Below, one piece after another: positions 1 to 12,193 of a stretch of 64,000 nt of DNA. The notes beneath the pieces were generated by a model. The model saw only the letters and a program-made list of their open reading frames with translations. It ran no database searches and had not been told where the DNA came from. Position numbers and translations under genes: made by a program. The number at the start of each line of letters is the position of its first letter. The first letter of the stretch is position 1. Where the stretch lies: assembly GCA_033032175.1 (NCBI GenBank), contig JAVKPJ010000070.1, positions 1-64,000 on the forward strand, in the 5' to 3' direction. The stretch is from Saturnia japonica (taxonomy: Eukaryota > Arthropoda > Insecta > Lepidoptera > Saturniidae).

Positions 1-2189
1 AGCCCCGGAGAGGCGGAGCTGCATGAGGGTTACAGAGCAGCTAAGCTCACCCTCCGACGGGCCATTGAGCGCGCAAAAGCTCTGGCCAGAGAGGAATTCC
101 TGGAGACGCTCAATCGGGATCCGTGGGGACGCCCGTACAGGATGGTACGCGGCAAACTTCGCCAATGGGCCCCACCGGTAACCCAAAGTCTCCAGTTAGA
201 GTTCCTCGAGGAGGTGGTGAGCGCTCTGTTTCCCTCCAGGGCGGAGTTTTCACCTCCCCACATGGCTCCGCCCGCGGCCGAGCCCTACGTGGACCGAGAC
301 GAAGTGCCCGACGTGACCCGGGAAGAATTGAGGGCGGCGGTGAAACGCCTCGCGGCCAAAAACACCGCCCCAGGGCCCGACGGCCTGCCTGGTCGAGCGT
401 GGGTCCTGGCCCAAGAGGTCCTCGAGCCCCGACTATTAGGACTCCTGAGCGCGTGTCTAGAGCAGGGCCGGTTTCCGTCGAAGTGGAAAAACCGGCCGTC
501 TAGTCCTGCTCCAAAAGTCGGGGCGCCCGGCGGACTCGCCGTCTGCGTACCGCCCCATTGTGCTGCTCGACGAGGTGGGCAAACTCTTCGAGAGAGTGAT
601 TGCAAACCGCCTCGTCGGCCATTTAACGCACGTGGGGCCGGATTTGGCGGCGAACCAGTTCGGTTTCCGCAGAGGGCGCTCCACGATTGACGCGATAGCG
701 CAAGTGAGGAGTCTGGCGGAGGAGGCCATTGCTCGGGGCGAGGTGGTGATAGCGGTGTCTTTAGACATCGCAAATGCCTTTAACACCTTGCCCTGGGCCA
801 CAATTAGAGAGGCGCTCCGATTTCACGGAGTGCCGTCCTACCTCCGCCGCATAGTCGGGGCGTACCTCTCCGAGAGGTATGTAGTCTTCCCGGGTCGGAG
901 TGGAATGTGTCGGCGAGACGTCGTATCCGGTGTTCCCCAGGGGTCAGTTTTGGGCCCTCTTCTCTGGAACATCGGATACGACTGGGTGTTGCGCGGTGCG
1001 CTCCTCCGTGGCCTCAGTGTCGTGTGTTATGCCGACGACACACTGGTCACGTCGAGAGCTAAGTCGCACCGCGAAGCCGCGATATTGGCAACCGCTGGGG
1101 TGGCACACGTCGTCGGTCGGATCCGGCGTCTGGGACTAAATGTGGCGCTGCAAAAATCTGAGGCTCTGTGTTTCCATGGGCCTCGGAATGCGCCACCGAG
1201 AGGGTCCCAGATCATCGTGGGAGGCGTCCCAATCGGCATCCAGTCCAATATGAAATATCTTGGACTCGTTCTGGATAGCCGATGGGACTTTGTAGAGCAC
1301 TTCAGGCAGCTGACCCCCCGTCTTATGGGCGCTGCGGCCGCGTTAGCGCGGCTGTTGCCCAACCTGGGGGGTCCAAATTCCGCTTGCCGAAGGCTCTACA
1401 TGGGGATCGTGCGGTCCATGGCCCTTTACGGGGCCCCGGTGTGGGCCGAGAACCTGGCGGCCCGTAATATCGCCGCTCTGCGCAAACCGCAGAGAGCGAT
1501 GGCCGTCAGAGCAGCCCGGGGATATCGCACGATCTCCTTCGAGGCGGCCTCCCTACTGGCCGGATCTCCGCCATGGGATCTGGAGGCGGAAGCCCTCGCG
1601 TCGCTCTACAGGTGGCGCGGGGAGGCGTTGGAGAGAGGAAGACGACCTGCGCCTCGCGAGATCGAGGCGCGTAGGGCAGAGCTCCACCAGATCCTGGTCA
1701 TGGCGGAGTGGGACCGACGACTGGAGCACCCCAGCGCCGGCGTGACGACCGTCGAGGCCGTGAGGCCTCATTTGACGGCATGGGTACGGAGGCGGCACGG
1801 CACCCTAACCTTCCGGCTGACGCAGGTGCTCTCGGGACACGGATGTTTCGGGAGTTACCTGTGTCGCATAGGCCGAGAGCTAACGACTGGGTGCCATCAT
1901 TGTGGCTGCGCGGTCGATAACGCGCAGCACACACTGGCCGCCTGTCCCGCATGGGACTCGTCACGCCGCGACCTCATTGCGACTATAGGGCCCGATCTCT
2001 CACTCCCGACCGTCGTTTCGTCCATGGTTGCGAGTGAGAGCGGGTGGAACTCCGTCGCCTCATTCTGCGAGGACGTCATGCTCGCAAAGGGGGCGGCGGA
2101 GAGGGAGAGGGAGCAGGCGTCAGAGCTCCCCTCCCGCGGTCGACGAACCCGGCGGCGTAGGGTCAGGAATGACCTCCCTGCCGCCGTAA
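1..2189 (+). pseudogene. A1 ORF2 fragment: reverse transcriptase and C-terminal zinc knuckle
   Basis: Reading is open from base 1 in frame 1. It shows the thumb-proximal GRPYRMVRGKLRQW motif, NTAPGPDG, GFRRGRSTIDAI, SLDIANAFNTLPW, GVPQGSVLGP and the catalytic YADD (about 1028-1039), then the C-terminal CHHC...H...C knuckle (about 1893-1945). There are two single-base insertions relative to A4: one in an A-run near 484-489, after which the frame changes, and one extra C near 2174 that makes the frame miss its normal stop at 2187-2189. The endonuclease half lies outside the window. Confidence 0.88.
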
Positions 2190-2391
2190 AAACGGCCTGC
2201 GGGTGTCGGACGCGGGCACGTCCTTCGCCCTTGCAGCTAATGCACAGGCCCGAGGCGTGGCGCATCAGTGTTCGATGCGCCCCTCGTAGGTTCGTCGGAG
2301 GGTGTCACACACCTCGACCCCTCAGACCGCTGAAGGTGGCCCCTTATGAGGGGCCTACACCCGTCGGGCGAGTAGAAGTAATGCGCAAGCT
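1..2391 (+). mobile_element. A1: R1-clade telomeric retrotransposon, family A, 3'-truncated, enters window from the left
   Basis: Only the second half of pol and most of the 3' UTR are present. The sequence is nearly identical to A2, A3 and A4. It stops at GCAAGCT (2391), about 125 nt before the normal 3' end, so the terminal RNA fold and poly(A) are missing. It is joined directly to AACC and the poly(T) of A2, which runs the opposite way. Because the poly(A) end is lost, this junction cannot be a plain target-primed insertion product. Confidence 0.9.
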
Positions 2392-2393
2392 AA

Positions 2394-2449
<56 letters not shown>
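2392..2449 (-). repeat. Telomeric AACC stub plus 54-nt poly(T), tail-to-tail junction of A1 and A2
   Basis: AACC at 2392-2395 is the remnant of CCTAACC and shares CT with the end of A1. Poly(T) 2396-2449 is the poly(A) tail of A2 read on the other strand. Confidence 0.9.
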
Positions 2450-2450
<1 letters not shown>

Positions 2451-2451
<1 letters not shown>

Positions 2452-2535
2452 GTGGGGAAATCCTGCATGGATCCGCCTCCCGAGCCGGGCAGCTCGAGAG
2501 GGGTATGTCAGACTCTTACTGACTAAAACCCCACG
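2451..2535 (-). other. A2 3'-terminal RNA fold
   Basis: The closing stem pairs CGTGGGG with CCCCACG at the poly(A) border. Inside are hairpin GTCAG-TAAGAGT-CTGAC and hairpin CCTCTCGAGC/GCTCGGGAGG. See A3 for the pairing in full. Confidence 0.8.
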
Positions 2536-2777
2536 GTGTTCCTCTTTCACCCATTTGGCCGGGGAGTAGGGACAGCTTGCGCATTACTTCTACTCGCCCG
2601 ACGGGTGTAGGCCCCTCATAAGGGGCCACCTTCAGCGGTCTGAGGGGTCGAGATGTGTGTGACACCCTCCGACGAACCTACGAGGGGCGCATCGAACACT
2701 GATGCGCCACGCCTCGGGCCTGTGCATTAGCTGCAAGGGCGAAGGACGTGCCCGCGTCCGACACCCGCAGGCCGTTA

Positions 2778-5700
2778 TTACGGCGGCAGGAGGTCATTCC
2801 TGACCCTGCGCCGCCGGGTTCGTCGACCGCGGGAGGGGAGCTCTGACGTCTGCTCCCTCTCCCTCTCCGCCGCCTCCTTTGCGAGCATGACGTCCTCGCA
2901 GAATGAGGCGACGGAGTTCCACCCGCTCTCACTCGCAACTATGGACGAAACGACGGTCGGGAGTGAGAGATCGGGCCCTATAGCCGCGATGAGGTCGCGG
3001 CGTGACGAGTCCCATGCGGGACAGGCGGCCAGTGTGTGCTGCGCGTTATCGACTGCGCAGCCACAATGATGGCACCCAGTCGTTGGCTCTCGGCCTATGC
3101 GACACAGGTAACTCCCGAAACATCCGTGTCCCGAGAGCACCTGCGTCAGCCGGAAGGTTAGGGTGCCGTGCCGCCTCCGTACCCATGCCGTCAAATGAGG
3201 CCTCACGGCCTCGACGGTCGTCACGCCGGCGCTGGGGTGCTCCAGTCGTCGGTCCCACTCCGCCATGACCAGGATCTGGTGGAGCTCTGCCCTCCGCGCC
3301 TCGATCTCACGAGGCGCAGGTCTTAATCCTCTCTCCAAGGCCTCCCCGCGCCACCTGTAGAGCGACGCGAGGGCTCTCGCCTCCAGATCCCATGGCGGAG
3401 ATCCGGCCAATAGGGAGGCCGCCTCGAAGGAGATCGTGCGATATCCCCGGGCTGCTCTGACGGCCATCGCCCTCTGCGGTTTGCGCAGAGCGGCGATATT
3501 TCGGGCCGCCAGGTTTTCTTCAGCCCACACCGGGGCCCCGTAAAGGGCCATGGACCGCACGATCCCCATGTAGAGCCTTCGGCAAGCGGAATTTGGACCC
3601 CCAAGGTTGGGCAACAGCCGCGCTAACGCGGCCGCAGCGCCCATAAGACGGGGGTCAGCTGCCTGAAGTGCTCCACAAAGTCCCATCGGCTATCCAGAAC
3701 GAGTCCAAGATATTTCATATTGGACTGGATGCCAATTGGGACGCCTCCCACGATGATCTGGGAACCTCTCGGTGGCGCATTCCGAGGCCCATGGAAACAC
3801 AGAGCCTCAGATTTTTGCAGCGCCACATTTAGTCCCAGACGCCGGATCCGACCGACGACGTGTGCCACCCCGCGGTTGCCAATATCGCGGCTTCGCGGTG
3901 CGACTTAGCTCTCGACGTGACCAATGTGTCGTCGGCATAACACACGATACTGAGCCCACGGAGGAGCGCACCGCGCAACACCCAGTCGTATCCGATGTTC
4001 CAGAGAAGAGGGCCCAAAACTGACCCCTGGGGAACACCGGATACGACGTCTCGCCGACACATTCCACTCCGACCCGGGAAGACTACGTACCTCTCGGAGA
4101 GGTACGCCCCGACTATGCGGCGGAGGTAGGACGGCACTCCGTGAAATCGGAGCGCCTCTCTAATTGTGGCCCAGGGCAAGGTGTTAAAGGCATTTGCGAT
4201 GTCTAAAGACACCGCTATCACCACCTCGCCCCGAGCAATGGCCTCCTCCGCCAGACTCCTCACTTGCGCGATCGCGTCAATCGTGGAGCGCCCTCTGCGG
4301 AAACCGAACTGGTTCGCCGCCAAATCCGGCCCCACGTGCGTTAAATGGCCGACGAGGCGGTTTGCAATCACTCTCTCGAAGAGTTTGCCCACCTCGTCGA
4401 GCAGCACAATGGGGCGGTACGCGGACGGCGAGTCCGCCGGGCGCCCCGGCTTTTGGAGCAGGACTAGACGGCCGGTTTTCCACTTCGACGGAAACCGGCC
4501 CTGCTCCAGACACGCGCTGAGGAGTCCCAATAGTCGGGGCTCGAGGACCTCTTGGGCCAGGACCCACGCTCGACCAGGCAGGCCGTCGGGCCCTGGGGCG
4601 GTGTTTTTGGCCGCGAGGCGTTTCACCGCCGCTCTCAATTCTTCCCGGGTCACGTCGGGCACGTCGTCTCGGTCCACGATGGGCTCGGCCGCGGGCAGAG
4701 TCATGTGGGGAGGTGAAAACTCTTCCCTGGAGGGAAACAGAGCGCTCACCACCTCCTCGAGGAACTCTGACTGGAGACTCTGGGTTACCGGGGGGGCCCA
4801 TTGGCGAAGTTTGCCGCGTACCATCCTGTACGGGCGGCCCCACGGATCCCGATTGAGCGTCTCCAGGAATTCCTCTCTGGCCAGTGCTTTTGCGCGCTCA
4901 ATGGCCCGTCGGAGGGTGAGCTTAGCTGCTCTGTAACCCTCATGCCTCCGCCTCTCCGGGGCTCGCGACCTGCGAATGACGTCGTCTGCGCCTTATCCTG
5001 GTGTACTGGCGGCGCGCTGCTACGCAAAGTGCGCGCAGCTGCGCGATTTCAGCGTTCCACCAGTACACCTGGCGCTTAGCTGGATGACGACCAACTCTCG
5101 GCATCGCCGCGTCACACATATGCGACACGGCGGCTCGCAGTCGCTCCGCCCCATCTTCGACATCGGCAGGTCTCTCGGGTGTTCCATCCATCACCCAGGC
5201 TTGCACGATGGCGGCCTCGAGGAACACCTCGCGATCGAAACGTCCCAGAGCCCAACGTGGACTGTCCTCCTCCGGGCCTCTCGGGACCGGTCGTCCCGAG
5301 GTCTGGGCGGACACTTCGAACTGTATGTAAAGATGGTCCGAAAGTGTCTCTACCCCCTCCAGGACTCTCCAGTCCCGAACACGGCGTGCTAATGCAGGGC
5401 TTGCGAACGATATGTCCACTATGGATTCGCCCTGCGGTCGCACGCACGTATTTATGGAGCCCCTGTTAAGGACGAGTAGGCCTGATGTTACGGCCCACTC
5501 TTCCAGCACCTCACCCCTAGCGTCCGTGGACGGCGAACCCCAAGCCGTAGATTTGGCGTTGAAGTCCCCGAGGACTAGGACAGGGTGAGGGTGGCTGCCC
5601 GAGACGACAGTGCCCAACTCCACCAAAAGTGCCTCGAAGTCGGCGAGACTCCATCGAGGGGGTGCGTACACCCCCACCACCACGATGTCGCCGAGACGCG

Positions 5701-5935
5701 CCGCCACGTATCCCTGGCCCTCCTTGATGTTAGTGAAGGGCGGGGAGCCGGCGGCGGGCCGGGAAATGATGGCCACCGAGTCATCTCGATTACCCGCCCA
5801 GTTATCTCGGGGCGGCACGAAGTATGGCTCGGCTATCACGGCGACGTTGATTGACCACTGTGCCATGCTTCGGACTAGCAGGTCCTGCGCACTGGCACAG
5901 TGGTTTAGATTCGCTTGGAGGAGACGGATGGCCAT
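2778..5935 (-). pseudogene. A2 ORF2: AP-type endonuclease and reverse transcriptase, three frameshifts
   Basis: ORF2 cuts the target and copies the RNA at the nick. The ATG (5935-5933) overlaps a second in-frame stop of gag (TAATG), the arrangement described for coupled translation in SART1. N-terminal endonuclease: QANLNH, AEPYFVPP, GDFNAKS, SDHLY. RT: NTAPGPDG, YRPIVLLDE, SLDIANAFN, GVPQGS, YADD. C-terminal CCHC knuckle, end NDLLPP. Compared with A1 and A3 it has a 2-nt deletion near 4943 (frame lost at PGEAE), a 1-nt deletion near 3869 and a 1-nt deletion in a C-run near 3650, and one extra codon (AEENLAAR). About 1,050 codons if reading is followed across the breaks. No RNase H domain is seen. 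Confidence 0.9.
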
Positions 5936-5937
5936 TA

Positions 5938-8153
5938 TTAACTGGTTTGTTCCATCTCCTCCGTCTGGACCGTCGTCGGCGCTTTAGGAACAGCCTGTGA
6001 GGTCGGGGGCTGTGTCGGGGCTTTTCCCCTCCTTCCCCTCTTTACTTTCTTTGACTTGGGTGTCGGCGTCACACACGCTCCGCCCCCCATCCGATGTCCC
6101 GCTGGTTTACCCGCTCGTGCGCAGACAGCACAGTGTGGGTCCACTGTACAGCCTCCAGCTTTGTGGCCAGGTTGACTACAGCGATAACATAGCTGACTGT
6201 AGTCAACATCACAAGTACAATTAAGCCCGACGTGGCCAACCTGGAAGCAGCGGAAACACCGTTGGGGGCGAGGCTGCAGGATCTTCACCCGCGCCGACAC
6301 CCAACCCACCAGTAACCGTCGACCATCGCCAAGCTTTTTCGCCGTCGCCACTGGACAAGTTACTATGGCTGTTCCTGTACCATCAGGTCCAAGACGCGGC
6401 TCGCTACTTTTCACTTGTCCAGGTGGGCACTCCCCAGCTGAGGCGATGGCTGCGATTAGTTTCTCGGCCGTGACCGAGTCGTCAAGGCCTGCGATACGCA
6501 CGCTTGCGCTTCTTACCGGCCTGGACACCCTAATATCCTCCGCTGGGAAGCACAATCTTATTTTGTCCGCCAAAGCATCAGCTTTATCATTGCTGTCAGC
6601 GCCAGGTACCTCCAATATAGCTGCTCCAGTCGCCGCCCTCCTGTAATTCACACCCTCGATTCCGAGGGTGTTTAGGTCTACACTATCCCAGGTCTTGGAC
6701 AGCACCTCTTTGTACGTAAGACCTCTCGTTACCGCCTCCGACTGCAGCGTGATTACCACTGCAGTGGACTTTGAGGCACGAAGTCTACGAGTCTTTTTAC
6801 CCTTCTTAGGAGGCGCTGCCTTAGGCTTTGCCTTCTTGGACCTTGAAGCCTTTTTGCCCCCCTTGCCGACTAACACCCATTCCCCCTCGGAGGTCTTGGG
6901 AGCAGCCAGCTTCTCGCTGTAGGAGGAGGGACGAGAATTGGGTGCAGCTGACATAGGTACTGCTTTCCCTACCTTCGAGTTGTTCTTCTTCACAGCCGCT
7001 TGCCGGGAGTCTGCCAGCCGTGGAGGCCGAGTTTCGGGAACTACCGGTTTCGACGAGAGCTGTGCAGCCTTTCTGTCCGCCGCTAAAGGAGGGCGAAGTC
7101 GTTGTTCCGGGAGGAGCCTATCCTCCAACGCCTCGAAGCGTGCACTCATTATATTGAGAATCTCCCTGAATTTCCCATCAATATCCGAAGTGTCGCTCCG
7201 AGGACGCTTTTGTTGCCTCTGAGGCAAAGGAGGAAACTCTTCCCTTGAAAGTCTTCTTGGAGGTGAAGGGGTGGCGCGACAACGGAAGAGACGCTGGCTT
7301 CAGGCACTGGCTGGCGGACCTTCAAGAAGTCCGCTCTTAACTCCGCGAGCTCTTTGCGGAGCTCTGCCAGTTCTTCTGCCTGTCTTCTGTTTCTCTCCTC
7401 TACTCGCGTGTATGCAGCTTGGACCCTCTCCAACTCCTCGGTGGTGGTCCGATTGCTGAATTTTTCTACTGCGTCCTTAATGGAAGCAGCCGCATCCTTG
7501 AGGGCTTTTGTGAACGTGCCCTTGAGGTTCGTCGACTTTTGAGCGACCTTGAGGATCACCTCAACGTCACCCAGCACCCTGTCTGTTAAGTGGGAGGAGA
7601 GTTCCTCCTCCGGAGCAGTTGCGATATCTTTCACGGCCCTATTTTGCCGCGTCCGTGCTGCCACCTTCGCAATCTCCTCCTCGGCTGAGAGGCGGATACC
7701 CTCTTCCTTTAGACGCAAGTATTCGGCCTTTTGTTTGGCTAGGCCTGCGTATTCGCCTGTTGTAATGGGGCGACCCCTTCCTTTCTTTGGAACAGGAGTG
7801 GTACACCCTAATTCCACTGGCTGGGAATCGGACTCCGAGCCCGTATCTTCGGCCTCCACCCGGTCCAAGCTACCACCTTTCCTTTTTTCGCCCCTCTTTG
7901 TATCCCAGAAGGCGCCAGAAGGAATGTCCTCGGTGGACTCCACTGTAATCATGGAAGCCTGACTGGATTCGCTGCAGACCGACACCCGGTCCAGCGATAA
8001 GTCCCTCTCGATTATCACGACGGGATTCATCACCGCCGCTTCCACATCTAACGTACCTCCACTGCTGGAGGCACCCTCCACATTTTCCTTAAAACTAGAA
8101 TTACAATTAGGGCTATATACAATATTTACAGTTTTTTTAGAAGTTTCGCTCAT
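5938..8153 (-). pseudogene. A2 ORF1: gag-like RNA-binding protein, one frameshift
   Basis: About 738 codons. I chose the ATG at 8153-8151 (MSETSKK), which matches A3; an in-frame ATG at 8237 lies in the conserved leader. Same domain order as A3 ORF1: acidic N-terminus, AT-hook-like KKGRGRP, NLKGTF helix region and coiled coil, Lys-rich linker, a conserved domain before the knuckles, then three CCHC knuckles (CFRCFQVGHVGLNC, CYRCSQPGHKAGGC and a third with longer spacing). A single-base deletion near 7274 splits the frame. The stop is TAA at 5940-5938, followed directly by TAATG. Confidence 0.9.
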
Positions 8154-8577
8154 TTTTGTTCCCACGATTGTGGGGGAAGTAACGGTCCACCCAGGCAGTG
8201 CCCCCTGTACCTGGGTAAGCCTAGCGTAACCCGTCAAGAGAGTCGGCCGGTTCTATGACGGGGGTCGCACTAAAGACTGAACATCCCATCAGCCATGCAT
8301 CCTCTCGCGGTGCGCCGCCGCTTAGGATTTGGGGTAATTTTTTATAGAGGTTGTCTTCCTCGCGGTCCGGGCGGTAAAGCCAAGACCCTCGGTCCCATAC
8401 GAAGCCGCGAGACGTGACCACGACACTCCGATGGGATTACGAGATCGACGGTGGCAAGCCGGACAACGTGTCCAACCTGTCCGCCCGACGGCAGTGTGAG
8501 CGCACGCCGAGCCCGCCAACAAGCCATGTCCTTCGTCAGCTCTGAGGAGCAGAGAGTAGAGAAACGAGGCCCCCCCT

Positions 8578-8655
8578 GTCAGGTATTAGCCGTCGGCCGT
8601 GAAGCGGCCGCCGTTGCCCGGGATGCACCACGCGGAGGTTCCTGACTCGCACCCC
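8578..8655 (-). ncRNA. A2 5' HDV-like self-cleaving ribozyme (predicted)
   Basis: P1 GGGGTGC/GCATCCC, P2 GTCAGG/CCTGAC, P3 ACC/GGT with loop TCCGCGT, joining GGGCAAC, P4 CGGCCG/CGGCCG and joining GGCTAATA with the candidate catalytic C. Cleavage would fall just before the first G of the element. Confidence 0.8.
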
Positions 8656-8662
8656 TAGGTAA

Positions 8663-8692
<30 letters not shown>
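8656..8692 (-). repeat. Variant telomere stub TAGGTAACC plus 28-nt poly(T) of B1
   Basis: On the minus strand this reads poly(A)-GGTTACCTA-GGGGTGCG. The ACCTA unit replaces AGGTT of a normal repeat; the same GGTTACCTAGGG string recurs at 15072-15091 and 23395-23430. Confidence 0.85.
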
Positions 8693-8693
<1 letters not shown>

Positions 8694-8778
8694 CGTGGGG
8701 AAATCCTACATGGATCCACCTCCCGAGCTGGGCAGCTCGAGAGGGGTATGTCAGACTCTTACTGACTAAAACCCCACG
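8694..8778 (-). other. B1 3'-terminal RNA fold
   Basis: Closing CGTGGGG/CCCCACG; GTCAG-TAAGAGT-CTGAC; CCTCTCGAGC/GCTCGGGAGG with loop TGCCCA. Confidence 0.8.
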
Positions 8779-9018
8779 GTGTTCTCCGCACACCTATGTG
8801 GCCGGGGAGCAGGAACTGCAAGCAAAAACTTCTACTCAACCCGGCAGGTGTCAGCCCCTCATGAGGGGCCTCTTCCTTCGGTCTGAGGGGTCGGATGATT
8901 GGACACCCTCTGACGAACCGTCGAGGGGTGCATCGAACACAGATGCGCCTCGCCTCGGGCCTGTACACTAACTGCAAGGGCGAAGGACGTGCCCGCGTCC
9001 AACGCCCGCAGGCCTTAT

Positions 9019-12000
9019 TTACGGCGGCTGTAGGTCATCCCTGACCCGTCGCCGCCGTACGGTTCGTCGACCGCGGGAGGGGAGCTGTGATGCCTGCTCC
9101 CTCTCCCTCTCCGCCGCCTCCTTAGTGAGCATAACGTCCTCGCAGAATGAGGCGACGGAGTTCCATCCGGTCTCGCTCTCGACCATGGACTTCACAACAG
9201 TCGAGAGCGAGAGATCCAGGCCAATCCCCGCAACGAGCTCGCGGCGTGGCGTTTCCCAGGCGGGACATTCTTCGAGGGTGTGCTGCGCGGTGTCCCTCGC
9301 ACAACCACAATGGTGGCACCCTGCTGTCGGTTCCCGGCCTATACGACACAGGTAGCTCCCGAAACAGCCGTGTCCCGAGAGCACCTGCGTTAGCCGGAAT
9401 GTCAGGGTGCCGTGCCGCCTGGTTAGCCATTCGGCCAATACGGGCCGAACGGCATCCACTGTTGCCACGCCCGAGCTCGGTCGCTCAAGTCGTCGGCGCC
9501 ACTCGTCCACCACTAGGACCTGGTGGAACTGTGACCTCAGCGCCTCGATTTCCCGAGGCGCGAGTCGTAAACCTTGCTCCAGCGCCTCCACACGTCGAAG
9601 ATACAGAGACGCGTGGGCTCTCGCCTCCAGGTCCCAGGGTGGGGATCCGGCTAGAAGGGAGGCCGCCTCGAAAGAGATCGTGCGGTACCCACGGGTGGCC
9701 CTTATAGACATCGCCCGCTGCGGTCTTCGCAATTGGGCAATGTTCGTGGCCGTCAGGCCGTACGCCCATACGGGTGCCCCATACAAGGCCATAGACCGCA
9801 CGATTCCTAGGTACAGCTTCCGGCAAGAGGAATTAGGCCCCCCCATGTTCGGCAGTAGTGGGCTAACGCACCCGCTGTGCTCATGAGACGGGGAGCCAGT
9901 TGCCGGAAGTGCTCTTCGAAGGTCCATCGGCTGTCGAGGACGAGGCCGAGATACTTCATGGACGACTCGACACCGATGGACACGCCTCCCACGACAATCT
10001 GGGATCCTTGAGGCGGCGCATTCCGAGGCCCATGGAAAAACAGAGCCTCGGATTTACGCAGCGCCACCTCCAGCCCCAGTCGCCGGATCCTTCCAACGAC
10101 TTGAGCGACACACGCTGTCGCTAACATCATTGCGTCGCGGTGCGTCTTCCCCCGGGCTAACACCAGCGTGTCATCAGCGTAGCACACGACGCTAGCGCCT
10201 CGGAGGAGCGCACCGCGCAACACCCAGTCGTATCCGATGTTCCAGAGTAGGGGCCCTAACACTGACCCCTGGGGAACACCGGATACGACGTCTCGCCGAC
10301 ACATCCCTTCTTGGCCCGGGAAGGTTACGTACCTCTCACTGAGGTATGCCCCGACTATGCGGCGGAGGTAGGACGGCACTCCATGAAACCGGAGTGCCTC
10401 TGTAATTGTAGCCCAGGGCAAGGTGTTAAAAGCGTTGGCGATGTCAAGAGACACTGCCAGAACCACTTCGCCCCGAGCAATTGCTTCCTCCGCCTGGATC
10501 TTCACACGCATTATGGCGTCGATTGTGGAGCGCCCCTGGCGGAAGCCATACTGGTTATCCGCCAGATCCGGCCCTATTGTTGTTAAGTGCTGGACGAGGC
10601 GGACTGCGATTATCCGCTCGCAGAGCTTCGCCACCTCGTCCAACAGCACTATGGGCCTGTATGCGGATGGAGTGTCCGCAGGGCGCCCCGCTTTCCTGAG
10701 CAGGACCAGCTTGCCGGTTTTCCATAAACGTGGAAACCGGCCCTGTTGAAGAACGCCGTGAAGATTCCCAAAAGCCGGGGCTCGAGGGCCTCTTGAGCCA
10801 GGACCCATGCACGACCAGGTATGCCGTCAGGTCCTGGGGCGGTGTTTTTCGCTTGCATGCGTTTCACCGCCACCCTCAACTCTTCCCGGGTCACCTCGGG
10901 GACCTCGTTGTCGTCGCCAGAGTGGTCCGAGTTGGGCGCAGCCATAGGCGGAGCCATCTGCGGTGGCGTGTGCTCCGCCCTTGAGGGGAACAGAGCGGCC
11001 ACCACCTCTTGGAGAAGCTGTGGCTCAAGACTCTGGGTTACCGGGGGGGCCCACTGACGTAACTTGCCACGTACCATACGGTACGGGCGCCCCCACGGGT
11101 CCCGATTGAGCGTCTCCAGCAGCTCCTCTCTGGCTAGAGCCTTCGATTGTTCGATAGCCTTACGGAGGGCCAGTTTGGCCGCTCTGTACTCCTCGTAGAG
11201 CTCCTCCTCCGTAGAAGACGCGGACTGCACGCGGCCTCGCCTGCGTCGCTCCCTAGTGTACCGGCGTCGGACAGCCACACACGCTACGCGCAATTGCGCG
11301 ATTTCATCAGTCCACCAGTACACTTGACGCCTGGCGGGTATTGGCCCCTTAATTCGGGGCATTGCCGCGTCGCAGACCCGTGTCATTTCCACTCGCAGCT
11401 GCCCCGCCTCTTCGTCGACGTCTGCAGCCTGGTCGGATGGTTCGTCAGTCACCCAGGCCTGCAAGACGGATGCCTCCAGAAGTGCCTCACGATCGAGGCG
11501 CTTCAACGCCCAACGCGGACCCTGCTCTGCGGGGGTCCTCCGGACTGGTCCGTCCAAAGTTTGGGTGGAGATGTCGAACTGTATATATCGGTGGTCCGAC
11601 AACGTCTCCACCCCCTCAAGGACTTTCCAGCCCCGAACACGGCGCGCTAATGCAGGGCTAGCGAACGTGAGGTCTACTATTGAACCGCCCTGCTGTCGCA
11701 CGCACGTGTTGACAGACCCCCGATTGAGAAGAAGCAGGCCCGTTGCGATGGCCCACTCCTCCAGAGCTTCGCCCTTGGCGTCCGTGGACGGGGAACTCCA
11801 AGCCGTTGACTTTGCGTTGAAGTCCCCGAGAACTAGGATGGGGCGAGGATTACTGCGACCGACAACGCTGCCTAACTCCCCGAGGAGACCCTCGAAGTCG
11901 GCGAGACTTCTACTTGGGGGTGCATACACCCCCACTACCACCACGTCACCGAAATGTGCTACTGCGTACCCCCGACCCCTCGAGATGTTAGAGAAGGGCA

Positions 12001-12193
12001 GGGCACCAGCAGCGGCCTGGGACACTAAGGCCACCGAGCCGTCCAGATCGCTCACCCAGTTATCGGCGGGTGGGACAAAGTACGGCTCAGCCATCACGGC
12101 GACGTGGATCAACCCCTGCGCCATACTCTGCAACATGAGGTCCTGAGCCCTGGCGCAGTGGTTGAGATTACCTTGGAGGAAATGGAAAGCCAT
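9019..12193 (-). pseudogene. B1 ORF2: endonuclease-reverse transcriptase, two frameshifts
   Basis: Starts MAFHFLQGNLNHCARAQ at 12193 (TAATG overlap with the gag stop); MSSII gives an in-frame start five codons upstream. Endonuclease motifs AEPYFVPP, GDFNAKS and SDHRYI; RT motifs NTAPGPDGIPGRAW, SLDIANAFN, GVPQGS and YADD; C-terminal CHHCGC...H...C. Breaks: near 10750 (LFTAF/FNRAG versus LQQGRF) and near 9860 (ALAHYCRTW versus LPNMGG). Clear similarity to family A pol throughout, with many substitutions, so B is a separate lineage. Confidence 0.88.

Larger units (their letters stand above)
2450..8655 (-). mobile_element. A2: full-length family A telomeric retrotransposon
   Basis: About 6.2 kb from GGGGTGCG (5' end at 8655) to CCCCACGT (3' end at 2450) plus a 54-nt tail. 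Order on the minus strand: HDV-like ribozyme, rest of the 5' UTR (about 420 nt, no other gene seen), gag, pol, 240-nt 3' UTR and terminal RNA fold. It is almost identical to A3 on the other strand 40 kb away, indicating recent activity or recent duplication. Its 5' flank reads GGTTACCTA instead of GGTTAGGTT. Confidence 0.93.

Noticed and set aside
2396..2449. Long T-runs as transcription terminators or CRISPR-like spacing
   Set aside because: They are poly(A) tails of retrotransposons read from the other strand; element spacing is irregular and the repeats between them are telomeric.
560..2569. A 669-codon open frame running through the poly(T) tract
   Set aside because: The part after about 2173 is an artefact of an extra C that skips the normal stop and reads across the A1/A2 junction; it is not a fusion protein.
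4166..4936. Long open frames antisense to pol and gag (also near 51921-52691 and others)
   Set aside because: These are shadows of GC-rich coding sequence, repeated wherever the same element occurs and without their own conserved signals.
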